In this document: positions 53,302 through 62,655 of the stretch, in pieces
Layout of the letters: the number at the start of each line of letters is the position of its first letter
Numbering within the stretch: position 1 is the first letter of the stretch
DNA from: Nostocales cyanobacterium HT-58-2
Lineage (GTDB): Bacteria; Cyanobacteriota; Cyanobacteriia; Cyanobacteriales; Nostocaceae
NCBI GenBank assembly: GCA_002163975.1
Contig: CP019636.1
Location: forward strand, 6,699,501-6,763,500
Direction of reading: 5' to 3'
DNA length: 64,000 bases
The notes under the pieces: model-generated
The model's input: the letters and a program-made list of their open reading frames with translations, nothing else
Told to the model about the DNA's origin: nothing
Database searches by the model: none
Position numbers and translations under genes: made by a program

Positions 53302-54033
53302 TTATTGATAGCAACCTTCACGCAGTAAATTGGCAATTTCGGAGTGACAATAATTTGTCAATTGTGTCACCACATCTCTTGCTTTTTTCCCTTGGTATTT
53401 TTCTTTATATAGAGGCTTAATCCAATATGGACGACCAATCAGCACAGCCACACGACGATATGTGACTAGGGGATGCCAACCTGGTTGATTAAATAAAGGT
53501 TCTGAAGGGTCAAATAGACTTAACAGCCTCAAAGGTACGGCAGATGTGTTAACTTCTTCAAGGGATGCTATCGCGATTGGCAAAATTGCTAAATCCTGGA
53601 CTTGCGCTCGTAGTGCCAAATGAGCAAAACCTCGTTGAAATTCACCGACCCGGTTTGGGTGAGTAAATTCCACCATCGGTTTTGTGCCTTCAGGAAAGAC
53701 TCCTACTATTTGCTTTGACTGCAATAGTCGTTGTGATTGCTGGAAAAAGCTTTGCTGGCGCTGTTGATTTGCCTCCTCTAGGGGAAAACAACCCAATTGT
53801 CCTGTGACAATCTCTTTCATTATTGGTACTTGCCCCATATAGTGATGGCAAGCAAAGCGAATTGGACTTGATAGCGTCGCCATCAAAATAGGTGCATCCA
53901 TAAAGCTGCGGTGATTGCTCACTACTAACACACTGGCATCTTGGGGAATGCGATCCTCATAGTAGCGAAACATTTTTGTTGATAGCGCCGCCAGTAACCA
54001 GCGAGAAATCTCAAGGGGGCTATTTACACTCAT
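53302..54033 (-). CDS. 1-acyl-sn-glycerol-3-phosphate acyltransferase family (PlsC-like)
   Basis: A 243-residue acyltransferase. Catalytic box VVSNHRSFMDAP (NHx4D), glycerol-phosphate pocket GVFPEGTKPMVEF, and GFAHLALRAQVQDLAILPIAI, the third block. A hydrophobic N-terminus may anchor it to the membrane. It would make phosphatidic acid or acylate a related acceptor. Divergent from metG. Confidence 0.87.
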   Translation of the reverse strand: MSVNSPLEISRWLLAALSTKMFRYYEDRIPQDASVLVVSNHRSFMDAPILMATLSSPIRFACHHYMGQVPIMKEIVTGQLGCFPLEEANQQRQQSFFQQSQRLLQSKQIVGVFPEGTKPMVEFTHPNRVGEFQRGFAHLALRAQVQDLAILPIAIASLEEVNTSAVPLRLLSLFDPSEPLFNQPGWHPLVTYRRVAVLIGRPYWIKPLYKEKYQGKKARDVVTQLTNYCHSEIANLLREGCYQ

Positions 54034-54405
54034 CTTTAATATACAATCCGAAAATTTCGCAGCTTATCTTGATGAAATTTTTACATTTCTTAACTCAGCA
54101 GGACGACTGTCTTAAGATAGAAATGTCATAGAAACAAAATCGTTAAAATCCTTCGTACAAAAGAGGTTTATTTTTCAATGAACTTGAATCTAATGTCAAA
54201 TTTTTTTGTGGAAAATTAGCAAGTATTTCTTGTATTTTTTGAGTAATTAACTGAATTTATACCTATCATAAAAAAACTCAAACAAAAGAAATTTGCTAAT
54301 ATAAAGGTAAAACTTGAAAATATAACTATTATGTTATATAATTGCGTGGTTTTACCAATAAAAGTTAAGATAGAAAACGTTTTTAACAACTAGTTTTTTA
54401 TTTTC
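54034..54405. other. Divergent promoter region of plsC-like and metG
   Basis: About 370 bases, strongly AT-rich, with poly-T and poly-A runs at 54172-54260 and no repeats or coding sense. Promoters for both genes must be here but no single pair of boxes can be chosen. Confidence 0.5.
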
Positions 54406-56007
54406 ATGAATCAAGTGAATAAAACACAAAAGACATTTGCACTAACAACACCGCTATATTATGTAAACGACTTACCTCACATTGGCAGTGCTTATACAAC
54501 AATGGCAGCAGATGTGGTGGGGAGGTTTCAGAGACTTTTAGGGCACAGAGTGCTGCTGATTACGGGAACAGACGAACACGGACAAAAGATTCAGCGAACA
54601 GCTGAGAGTAAAGGGCGATCGCCCCAAAGCTTTAGTGATGAAATGTCAGCTGGTTTTGTCTCTTTGTGGCAGTTGTTAAACATTCAATACGATAGATTTA
54701 TTCGTACGACATCACCTCGTCATGAAGCTTTAGTCAAAGAATTTTTCCAAAAAGTGTGGGAATCACAAGATATCTACCTAGGACAACAAAAAGGGTGGTA
54801 CTGTGTCTCCTGCGAAGAATTTAAAGAAGAAAGAGAACTGTTAGAAGGACATCGGTGTCCTCTGCATCCAAACAAAGAAGTCGAGTGGCGAGATGAGCAG
54901 AATTATTTCTTCCGCTTATCCAAATATCAAGAGAAACTGCAGGAACTTTACAAGTCACGACCGGATTTTATCCAACCAGAAAGTCGTCGAAATGAAGTCC
55001 TCAACTTTGTGAATCAAGGGTTGCAGGACTTTTCCATTTCGCGGGTGAATCTAGAGTGGGGGATTCCTGTACCAGTTGATCCCAACCATACCATTTATGT
55101 TTGGTTTGAGGCGCTTTTAGGTTATGTTAGCGCTTTGCTAGAACCGGACGAAGAACCAACGTTAGAAAATGCCTTAGCAAAATGGTGGCCTATAAACCTG
55201 CACCTGATTGGTAAAGATATCCTGCGCTTTCACACAGTGTACTGGCCCGCAATCCTCATGTCAGCTGGCAAGCCATTGCCAGACCGAGTCTTTGTGCATG
55301 GCTTTTTGACCAAAGATGGTCAGAAAATGGGTAAAAGTCTTGGTAACACTCTAGATCCTGTAGTGCTAGTTGAGCGTTATGGTAGTGATGCTGTTCGTTA
55401 TTACTTCCTTAAGGAAATCGAATTTGGCAAGGATGGAGACTTTAATGAAAGTAGATTCATTAATGTTTTAAATGCAGATTTAGCAAATGATTTAGGTAAT
55501 TTGTTAAATCGCACTCTAAATATGGTGAAGAAATACTGTGCTGGAAATATTCCAGCAGTGACAAATGAAGAAATTCCTTTAGAACATTCTTTGAAAGCAA
55601 TTGGTTTACGTCTTGGGGAACAGGTGCAGTATGCATATGAAGCGTTAGCTTTCAATCAAGCTTGTGAAACTATCCTCTCACTGGTACAAGCCAGTAATAA
55701 GTTTATCGATGAACAAGCTCCTTGGTCATTGTATAAACAAGGACAGCAACAAGCAGTAGAAAAAGTTTTGTATGCAGTTCTTGAATCAGTGAGACTAGCA
55801 GCTTATCTTCTGTCTCCGGTGATTCCAGATATCAGTAGTGATATTTACCAGCAACTGGGATTCGATATAAATTTTAACGAACAATTAAAAACAGCCATAG
55901 CTGCTCCTTTTGCCATTCATGGCACATGGGGAGTACTCACAAATCAACAAAAGCTGGGTGAACCCCGCCCAATTTTTAAGCGAATAGAACTTCCTAAAAA
56001 CGATTAA
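54406..56007 (+). CDS. metG: Methionine-tRNA ligase
   Basis: A 533-residue class I synthetase that charges tRNA-Met. HIGH-type motif PHIGSAYTTMAADV, a zinc knuckle CVSCEEF...HRCPLHP, and the second signature KMGKSLGNT, the KMGKS form common in cyanobacteria and plastids. The anticodon-binding helical domain follows; no C-terminal EMAP/Trbp tail. Single complete copy with a leader rich in A/T. Confidence 0.97.
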   Translation: MNQVNKTQKTFALTTPLYYVNDLPHIGSAYTTMAADVVGRFQRLLGHRVLLITGTDEHGQKIQRTAESKGRSPQSFSDEMSAGFVSLWQLLNIQYDRFIRTTSPRHEALVKEFFQKVWESQDIYLGQQKGWYCVSCEEFKEERELLEGHRCPLHPNKEVEWRDEQNYFFRLSKYQEKLQELYKSRPDFIQPESRRNEVLNFVNQGLQDFSISRVNLEWGIPVPVDPNHTIYVWFEALLGYVSALLEPDEEPTLENALAKWWPINLHLIGKDILRFHTVYWPAILMSAGKPLPDRVFVHGFLTKDGQKMGKSLGNTLDPVVLVERYGSDAVRYYFLKEIEFGKDGDFNESRFINVLNADLANDLGNLLNRTLNMVKKYCAGNIPAVTNEEIPLEHSLKAIGLRLGEQVQYAYEALAFNQACETILSLVQASNKFIDEQAPWSLYKQGQQQAVEKVLYAVLESVRLAAYLLSPVIPDISSDIYQQLGFDINFNEQLKTAIAAPFAIHGTWGVLTNQQKLGEPRPIFKRIELPKND

Positions 56008-56140
56008 TTGTTTCCCATTTCAATTTCTGATTGTGTCTGAATTTATCGGGACTAAATTTACTAGTCCTGAAAGATTATCATAAGTCACTCTAACCATGTA
56101 TGTAAAATTAACAAGTATCAATTATTACATTTGATAAAAA

Positions 56141-56788
56141 ATGAGGTATGAAACAATGTTGAATAATCTGGAAAACGATTCAATATTTACGCCAGAACAA
56201 GTTTTAGAAAATCGGGGTCGTGTCGCTATATTTATTGATGGCTCAAATCTATTTTATGCAGCACTGCAACTAGGAATTGAAATTGATTACACAAAGCTAC
56301 TATGTAGATTAACGGGTGGCTCTAGACTGCTGCGAGCTTTCTTTTACACTGGAGTAGACCGTACAAACGAAAAACAGCAGGGTTTTCTGTTATGGATGCG
56401 ACGCAACGGTTACCGGGTCATAGCCAAGGATTTGGTACAGTTGCCAGATGGCTCAAAAAAGGCCAACTTGGATGTCGAAATTGCCGTAGATATGATGGCT
56501 TTGGTGGATTCATATGATACAGCAGTGCTAGTCAGTGGGGATGGGGATCTAGCATATGCAGTCAATTCGGTGAGCTATCGCGGCGTACGGGTCGAGGTGG
56601 TGAGTTTACGCTCAATGACGAGCGACAGTTTAATCAATGTTAGCGATCGCTATATTGATTTGGAAGCCATCAAAGAAGATATTCAAAAAACTCCTCGCCA
56701 AAGCTATCCTTATCGACCCTTATCCGCCATGGGTTTTTTGGAAGATCCCAGAGAAAGTGATAGCCAGCAGTTGGAAATTCAAGAATGA
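56141..56788 (+). CDS. NYN-domain (LabA/DUF88) protein
   Basis: A 215-residue PIN-like NYN ribonuclease-fold protein. Acidic residues at VAIFIDGSNLFY, KKANLDVEIAVDMMALV and VLVSGDGDLAYAV form the expected metal site. LabA-type proteins act in circadian output in cyanobacteria; whether this is LabA or another member cannot be said. The stop overlaps the lptC start by 4 bases (ATGA), so the two are coupled. ATG 56156 is an alternative start. Confidence 0.87.
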   Translation: MRYETMLNNLENDSIFTPEQVLENRGRVAIFIDGSNLFYAALQLGIEIDYTKLLCRLTGGSRLLRAFFYTGVDRTNEKQQGFLLWMRRNGYRVIAKDLVQLPDGSKKANLDVEIAVDMMALVDSYDTAVLVSGDGDLAYAVNSVSYRGVRVEVVSLRSMTSDSLINVSDRYIDLEAIKEDIQKTPRQSYPYRPLSAMGFLEDPRESDSQQLEIQE

Positions 56789-58431
56789 ATCAGCAAGAGA
56801 GAGAACAAGAGGAAATGAAGGAGATGAGGAGGATGAGTAAGAAAAATTTGATTGCTTCCGCCTCTGCTTCCTCATCTTCTGTTTTTCTTAATCTCCCCCT
56901 TCTCCTGCCCAGACGCTATCGCGTAGCTTGCTTCCCCATAGGGGTACGGGTACTTTTCCCTACAGGACGTTCCGCAAACGGGGAACGCAGTCACTTGTGG
57001 AGGAGCCATGACTGCACAGAGAAGTTCTGTCCGGGGGTTTCCCCCCTGCCCCTTATCCCCAGAGGGAACCCCATCCAACCCCAACGCCAGTCCGCTCAAG
57101 TCGGGAAACCCGCCCACGCGGCTGGCTCCTTCGTGGGGATCTCGAAGCCCTCCGTTGTTCGCGTAGCGTCTCCCATAGGAGAGGAAACTTCAGAGAGAGT
57201 TTCTTCTCCTGACGGAGAGACTACGCCAACTCCTAGCGTCTCCGTCAAGAGAAGGGCTGATAGTGTTGGTTTTGCTACGCGCTACCTCCTCATCCCCCTG
57301 ATTTCTCTCATCGCCATAGGACTCGTTGCTTGCGGTGGGAGCCAAACTCGCGTTACGACTAAACCACCTTCTGAAAGTCCATCACCGACAGACAAAGACA
57401 GCAATTTGACTTTCTTTGATGTCACCTTAGAGCAAGCAGATGAAGTTGGACGACCGGTTTGGAAAGTCAGAGCAAAACAGGCAAAATACACCAAAGAAAA
57501 ACAAATTGGTGCGGCTGAAAATCCATATGGTGAACTGTACCAAGATGGCAAAGTTGTCTATCAAGTACAAGGTCAAAAGGCAGATATTGAGCAAGATGGT
57601 AAGCAGTTGTTTCTCAAAGGACAGATAATTGCTACAGACCCTCGCAATGGTATGGTATTGCGCGGCAATGAGTTGGAATGGCGACCTAAAGAAGATTTGC
57701 TCATTGTCCGCAACCAGCTCAATGGAACCCATAAACAACTACAAGCTGTAGCGCAAGAAGCACGAGTCAAAACTCGCGAACAGCGCATGGAGTTTTCTGG
57801 TGGAGTGGTCGCAAACTCCTTGGAACCCCAATTGCAAATGCGAACTGAGCATTTGATTTGGCAAATAAAAGAGCAAAAATTGATAGGCGATCGCCCTGTT
57901 CAAATTGACCGTTATAAAAATAACCAAATTACTGATCGAGGGAGAGGAGACTCTGCCGAAATCAACTTGAAGACAAAAATTGCTACCGTTAACAAGAATG
58001 CCCAAATAGAATTACTAGACCCTCCAGCGCAAGTGGCTAGTAACTCTATGACCTGGAACTTCAACTCTGAAACCGTAACGACTAATTCTCCTGTCCGTGT
58101 CTTCCATCGTGCTGAAAAAGTAGCGGTCACTGCCAATCAAGGCGAAATGAAGATACCGCAAAAAACTGTTTATTTAACAGGAAACGTCTACGGTTTGGGA
58201 GAGCGTCGTCAGTCTCTGAAATCGAAGACCTTGACATGGTATCTAGACAAAAAATTAGTTGAGGCTCAAGGCGATGTGGTTTATCGTCAGGTAGATCCTC
58301 CATTGGCTTTTACAGGTCAAAAAGCCTCTGGTAATTTGCAAGCAGAAACGATTGTTGTCACCGATGGTGGTTCCGGCAACAAGGTCGTTACAGAAATCAT
58401 TCCTCAAGAACGGAAAGCGAAAAATCAATAG
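56785..58431 (+). CDS. lptC: LptC-like LPS export protein with repeat-derived N-terminal extension
   Basis: A 548-residue protein. From about residue 166 the true LptC begins: a signal/anchor RYLLIPLISLIAIGLVACGG with lipobox-like LVAC, then FDVTLEQADEVGRPVWKVRA and repeated beta-jellyroll strands with the LKGQIIATDPRNG and VYLTGNVYGLGE features. It passes lipopolysaccharide from LptB2FG to the periplasmic bridge. Residues about 38-165 are read from GC-rich dispersed repeats; residues 98-134 match the kinase insert. This pushes the signal sequence about 165 residues inward; a GTG at residue 117 is a possible later start. Confidence 0.88.
   Translation: MNQQEREQEEMKEMRRMSKKNLIASASASSSSVFLNLPLLLPRRYRVACFPIGVRVLFPTGRSANGERSHLWRSHDCTEKFCPGVSPLPLIPRGNPIQPQRQSAQVGKPAHAAGSFVGISKPSVVRVASPIGEETSERVSSPDGETTPTPSVSVKRRADSVGFATRYLLIPLISLIAIGLVACGGSQTRVTTKPPSESPSPTDKDSNLTFFDVTLEQADEVGRPVWKVRAKQAKYTKEKQIGAAENPYGELYQDGKVVYQVQGQKADIEQDGKQLFLKGQIIATDPRNGMVLRGNELEWRPKEDLLIVRNQLNGTHKQLQAVAQEARVKTREQRMEFSGGVVANSLEPQLQMRTEHLIWQIKEQKLIGDRPVQIDRYKNNQITDRGRGDSAEINLKTKIATVNKNAQIELLDPPAQVASNSMTWNFNSETVTTNSPVRVFHRAEKVAVTANQGEMKIPQKTVYLTGNVYGLGERRQSLKSKTLTWYLDKKLVEAQGDVVYRQVDPPLAFTGQKASGNLQAETIVVTDGGSGNKVVTEIIPQERKAKNQ
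57029..57190. repeat. GC-rich dispersed repeat inside lptC
   Basis: Starts with GGGGGTTTCCCCCC, continues through CCCTTATCCCCAGAGGGAA and the 37-codon core (57076-57186), and ends GCGTAGCGTCTCC. The 65-base core from CCAACCCC to GTGGGGA is identical to the kinase copy; a shortened copy lies at 60904-60985. Surrounding DNA (56916-57260) has more pieces of the family. Confidence 0.85.
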
Positions 58432-58519
58432 TCAGTCGCTATGCAAATTCAATTACCCAATGCTTGCGTGGAGCGAAGCGGAACATAAGTATAAAGCCCC
58501 TTCTTCGGTGGACGCCTGG

Positions 58520-58549
58520 ATTGGGGTGGAGTACAAGCTCCATCCCAAT
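58520..58549. repeat. Hairpin between convergent lptC and dacB
   Basis: Twelve-pair stem (one G-U) ATTGGGGTGGAG / CTCCATCCCAAT with a 6-base loop. No T-run follows, so it is a repeat or a weak bidirectional terminator. An AATTCAAA-type low-complexity tract follows at 58627-58668. Confidence 0.6.
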
Positions 58550-58682
58550 CTCTCCCCCGCTCCCCTGCTTCTTCGTGACCTCTTTGTCAGTCTTCTTGAG
58601 AAGACTTTAGTTATGAGCCTGTGAATTCATTCAAAGTTCAAAATTCAGAATTCAAAATTTTGAATTCCCCCGCAGGGGCTGA

Positions 58683-60005
58683 CTAACCTCCATATAACAT
58701 CTCATTACGATCAGCTGCCCCAAATTGGGGTATTGTGTTGACGGCAAGGTGAGGAGCAAGGGTAGCAGGGATACCAGGCGCTACCTGTAGTTGCTGCACA
58801 AGGCGTTGCAATAATTGGTCTTGCCCAGTGCGGAAAGCTCCTATATTCGTACCACGGTTAATAATCGCAAACCAAACTAAACCGCGATCGCGTGTGGGTA
58901 CAACTCCTGCCAAAGCACTGACATCCCGGAGAGTACCAGTTTTCATAATCGTGGCAGGAGGTAGGTGTCTAGAGTGTAAAGTGCCACGGTGATCGAATCC
59001 TGAGACTGGAAACAAGTCAGCCAAACTCAATTGATAGCTGAGTGCTTGCTGTTGAATTGCCATGAACATAGCACAAACTGCTCTGGGGGAAATGCGATTT
59101 TCCTGCCCTAACCCTGAACCGTTGATTAACTGAATTTCAGACTGCGGTACCCTTGCAAGCCGAGCAGCAGTTGATTGCACGACTTGTGCTCCCCCCACGG
59201 CATCTGCCAGCATTTGAGCCATCTCATTGTTACTGAAAACATTCATTTCCTTAATGATTTGCTTTAAGGGGAGCGAGTGGTGACGCAGCAGCAACGTCTG
59301 TTGGGGATTTGCCTGAGCTTCTAGTTTCACTCTCCCAGCAATGACTATTTGAGGCTTGGGAGTTCCTTTTGGCATGAGCGAGTGTTGAAAAGCTATTCCA
59401 CGAGACCAGGTGGCAGAATGCAATGCTTGTTTGAGTACCTGACCTGCAAGCACTGGATTGCGTTGGAAATTCATGGCAAAGTTGCCAGTAATGACCAAAT
59501 TTCCTTCAACACGCTTAATGCCCATCTTGTTAAGACTATTACCAATGGCGATCGCTTCCTCGGAGACAAACAATGGATCGCCTCCGCCAGTAATAACCAA
59601 ATCACCGTGCAATACCCCATTGTGCAATGGTCCTGTAGCACTGACTAATGTTTGAAATTGGTGATCTGGTCCAAAATTGTTTAAAGCAACGAGTGAGGTC
59701 GCAATTTTGGTCAAGGAAGCAGCCGGCAGAGGAATCGTGCCTTGGTGATTAGCCATGAGTATGGGTCCTGACTGTATCCAAATTCCCTGGCTCTGGGTTT
59801 GATTTGCTGCCACTAATTTCAATGTTTGCAGTCCTTTGAGATATTCCAGCACTGTAGTAGCCCCAGCTGGATTTGGATCGGCAGCAAAAACCAAGCCAGG
59901 GCTACCTTGCCAAGCTAATATATCCAAAGCATCTATGGGCTTGACATTTACCCCAGCCATTTCGAGCCAAATAGAAATCAAACCTGAACCAAACAATGCC
60001 AGCAT
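58683..60005 (-). CDS. dacB: D-alanyl-D-alanine carboxypeptidase/endopeptidase (S13, PBP4 type)
   Basis: A 440-residue class C penicillin-binding protein. SxxK motif in PAASLTKIATSL, SxN in FSNNEMAQMLAD, and KTG in IMKTGTLRDVS. A short hydrophobic N-terminus may be an anchor. The domain II insertion typical of S13 enzymes (DLVITGGGDPLFV, VEGNLVITGNF) is present. It trims D-Ala or cleaves cross-links in peptidoglycan. A GC-rich 1.5 kb gap lies upstream. Confidence 0.92.
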   Translation of the reverse strand: MLALFGSGLISIWLEMAGVNVKPIDALDILAWQGSPGLVFAADPNPAGATTVLEYLKGLQTLKLVAANQTQSQGIWIQSGPILMANHQGTIPLPAASLTKIATSLVALNNFGPDHQFQTLVSATGPLHNGVLHGDLVITGGGDPLFVSEEAIAIGNSLNKMGIKRVEGNLVITGNFAMNFQRNPVLAGQVLKQALHSATWSRGIAFQHSLMPKGTPKPQIVIAGRVKLEAQANPQQTLLLRHHSLPLKQIIKEMNVFSNNEMAQMLADAVGGAQVVQSTAARLARVPQSEIQLINGSGLGQENRISPRAVCAMFMAIQQQALSYQLSLADLFPVSGFDHRGTLHSRHLPPATIMKTGTLRDVSALAGVVPTRDRGLVWFAIINRGTNIGAFRTGQDQLLQRLVQQLQVAPGIPATLAPHLAVNTIPQFGAADRNEMLYGG

Positions 60006-61517
60006 GCTTCATTCCTCTGTAGAATGTGCTACTTTGTTTTCTGTATTATTCTTTAAGTGTTCAATGCTGCCAAGCATTGAGTTGTGATAACTGCTGATTC
60101 TCCCATGTAGAAGTGAGGTAAACAATACAGTTTTTGTAGAAAGCATAACCTTCACTTCAAAATATCTGGAAAAAGGGGTTTTCATTTTACACTCTTGGTT
60201 AATCTGGTACTTCATGTCAAGAGACTTCTTTACTGGACTCGTACTCTATTGTTGCCCAGGTTCTCATCTACCTTTTCTCCGAAAATATACATACCAGATT
60301 TGCCCATTAAAGTACACAAAAGTACTTTAATGCTGGGTGGTGACGCTATTTCAGGAAAACCTGATTTTCATCAAAGGGTCAATAATATGTGATGATCAAA
60401 TCAGGAAAAAGAATAGAGACAAAAAGAAAGATAAGTAACTTACACTTCTTCTGCTCAAAAACAACTCAGAAGCCAGAAATCAGCTATGATTCTGTACAAC
60501 TGGGTGGTGAGTTGAGTTAACAAGTCACCAAATTTATCCATTGAGAAGAAATATTTGTTCCTCTTTGAATAAGCGCGGATTCATGAGCCACTCCGTTGCG
60601 GTGAGACAGCGCTGCAGTACTGGCTCCTCTGCAAGCGACTGCGATCTTCGTAGCGGCGAGGCAGTCGCAGTCCTGGACGCCGCCATTTGCTTCTCCTTAC
60701 GGAGACGCTGCTTTGAACAAGCCGGGGAACCCGTCTAACGCAGTGGCCCCAGTTTCCGTCGGTTGCCAACTGCCGCTCGCGGAGCGTATCCGTAGGATTC
60801 ACCCGAACGCGAGTGCGTCTGGTGAACGCGAGTGCGTCTGGTGATAGGAGAAGGGTAGCGACGTCAGGAGCCTCTCCCGAAGCGAGTGCGTCTGGTGATA
60901 GGAGAAGGGGGGTTTCCCCCCTGCCCCTTATCCCCAGAGGGAATCCCATCCAACCCCACTTCGTGGGGACCCCGAAGCCCCTCGTTGAAGGATGTGGCGT
61001 CCGTGAGGTCATTCTAAGTTCTGTGTTCTTCTCACTTCATTTTCGTGGCTTCTATTCGTACTTTCTAATACCCTTGGGGAATCTTTCCTGCAGGAGTTCA
61101 CATACTTTTGTAGTCAGGTCGCATTTCATCTTTCTCAATTCAGTCTTGAATGAACTTAATTTTGTCTATCCAACATCTTCCTAAGATGAGCACTTCTATC
61201 AGGCTATTTTTTTGATTTTAGGCAACTATGTCATTTTTGTACTGTAAAAGTGCTGTCTTTCTCGAAAGCGACTCAATTTCATCCTTCATACCGTGATTTT
61301 ACTGCTCAGTTAGAGAGTTAATTCATGTTATGTTGGGCTTGACAGAACCTCTAAGAGAAAGGATGAAAAAAAAGGATGTGAGGAGAAAGGATAAAAACTT
61401 TATACTATGTGTTAAGTTTGACACCTTATACTTCATCTTTTTGCCTTCATCAGAACATCTACTACTTTCAGCAGAGGCATCTGGTAAAATTTGTAAGGTT
61501 TCTAAAAGCTCTGAGCA
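60006..61517. other. Repeat-rich 1.5 kb gap, no supported gene
   Basis: Between divergent dacB and plsX. The centre (60590-60985) is GC-rich repeat DNA; frames there are open on both strands in several phases, as expected from repeat composition, with no domain. The flanks (60050-60540, 61000-61500) are AT-rich and carry the plsX promoter. Phrases such as CTCCTTACGGAGACGCTGC recur. Confidence 0.6.
60590..60985. repeat. Mosaic of GC-rich dispersed repeats
   Basis: Includes CTTCTCCTTACGGAGACGCTG (about 60691-60711), a 17-base unit GCGAGTGCGTCTGGTGA three times (60809-60825, 60828-60844, 60882-60898), and at 60904-60985 a shortened copy of the lptC/kinase repeat in which about 47 bases of the core are missing between CCCCA and CTTCGTGGGGA. 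Confidence 0.75.
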
Positions 61518-62543
61518 ATGGGATCGACTTGCGCACGGATCGCAATTGACGCAATGGGAGGGGATCACGCACCTGGTGAAATCGTTGCTGGCGCACTGCG
61601 AGCACGAGAAGAACTGGGTGTGGAAGTATTACTAGTGGGCGATCCCCAACAAATAGAAAGCAAACTACCGCCAAAAATCAATCTGGGGCAGGTAGAGATC
61701 GTTCCTGCTGAGGAAGCGATCGCAATGGATGAGGAGCCTTTAAGCGGCATCAGACGCAAACCCAAGGCTTCAATCAACGTAGCGATGGATTTGGTAAAAC
61801 GTCAGCAGGCAGATGCTGTGGTTTCAGCAGGTCACTCTGGGGCCGCTATGGCAGCAGCTTTGCTCCGCTTGGGACGATTAAAAGGAATAGACCGTCCAGC
61901 AATTGGTGCGGTGTTTCCCACAATGGTCGCAGGCAAACCAGTGCTGATACTTGATGTTGGCGCAAACGTAGACTGCCGTCCCAAGTTTTTAGAGCAGTTT
62001 GCCATCATGGGGTCGGTTTACAGTCAGTATGTCTTAGGTGTTGAACAACCACTAGTAGGTTTGTTAAATATCGGCGAAGAAGACTCCAAAGGCAATGACG
62101 CAGCTGTTCGCGCTCACCAACTGCTGCGCGAAAATCGCCAAATTAAATTTATTGGTAATGCTGAAGGGCGTGATGTTCTTTCCGGTCACTTTGATGTGAT
62201 TGTGTGTGATGGGTTTGTGGGCAATGTGTTGTTAAAATTTGCCGAAGCGGTTGGGGAAATTATGCTGCAGATTCTGCGAGAAGAATTACCCCAAGGCTTG
62301 CACGGTCAAATTGGTACAGCAATTTTAAAACCAAACCTCAAGCGAATCAAGCAGCGCATGGATCACGCAGAACATGGAGGTGCTTTGCTTTTAGGTGTTG
62401 ATGGAATTTGCATTATTAGCCACGGGAGCTCCCAAGCACCTTCTGTTTTTAATGCAATTCGCATGGCAAAAGAAGCTGTAGATCACCAAGTGTTGAACAG
62501 AATTCAGTTCCAATATCAAAGCATTCAGCGCGAGAGTGGTTAG
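61518..62543 (+). CDS. plsX: Phosphate acyltransferase PlsX
   Basis: A 341-residue enzyme making acyl-phosphate from acyl-ACP, the first committed step to phosphatidic acid through PlsY. Start ATG 61518 gives MGSTCARIAIDAMGGDHAPGE; the conserved IAIDAMGGDHAP box is complete, as are SAGHSGAAMAAALLRLGR and HGGALLLGVDGICIISHG. It heads plsX-fabH-fabD, an order shared with many bacteria. Confidence 0.97.
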   Translation: MGSTCARIAIDAMGGDHAPGEIVAGALRAREELGVEVLLVGDPQQIESKLPPKINLGQVEIVPAEEAIAMDEEPLSGIRRKPKASINVAMDLVKRQQADAVVSAGHSGAAMAAALLRLGRLKGIDRPAIGAVFPTMVAGKPVLILDVGANVDCRPKFLEQFAIMGSVYSQYVLGVEQPLVGLLNIGEEDSKGNDAAVRAHQLLRENRQIKFIGNAEGRDVLSGHFDVIVCDGFVGNVLLKFAEAVGEIMLQILREELPQGLHGQIGTAILKPNLKRIKQRMDHAEHGGALLLGVDGICIISHGSSQAPSVFNAIRMAKEAVDHQVLNRIQFQYQSIQRESG

Positions 62544-62544
62544 C

Positions 62545-62632
62545 AACAGTCAAGAGTCATTTGTCGTTAGTCAACTGTCAAAATTCCAGACAAAAGACTA
62601 ATGATGAAAGACTAAAGACTAGGGACAAAAAG
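62545..62632. repeat. Heptamer-type repeats between plsX and fabH
   Basis: GTCAAGAGTCA units and scattered AGACTAATGA / AAGACTAAAGACTA units in the 112-base gap; same STRR style as at 24138-24177. Confidence 0.7.
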
Positions 62633-62655
62633 CTGATAGCTTTGGAGATGCCAGA

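Noticed and set aside
60581..61184. Overlapping open frames on both strands
   Set aside because: They exist because GC-rich repeat DNA lacks stop codons; the peptide content is that of the repeat and not of a gene.
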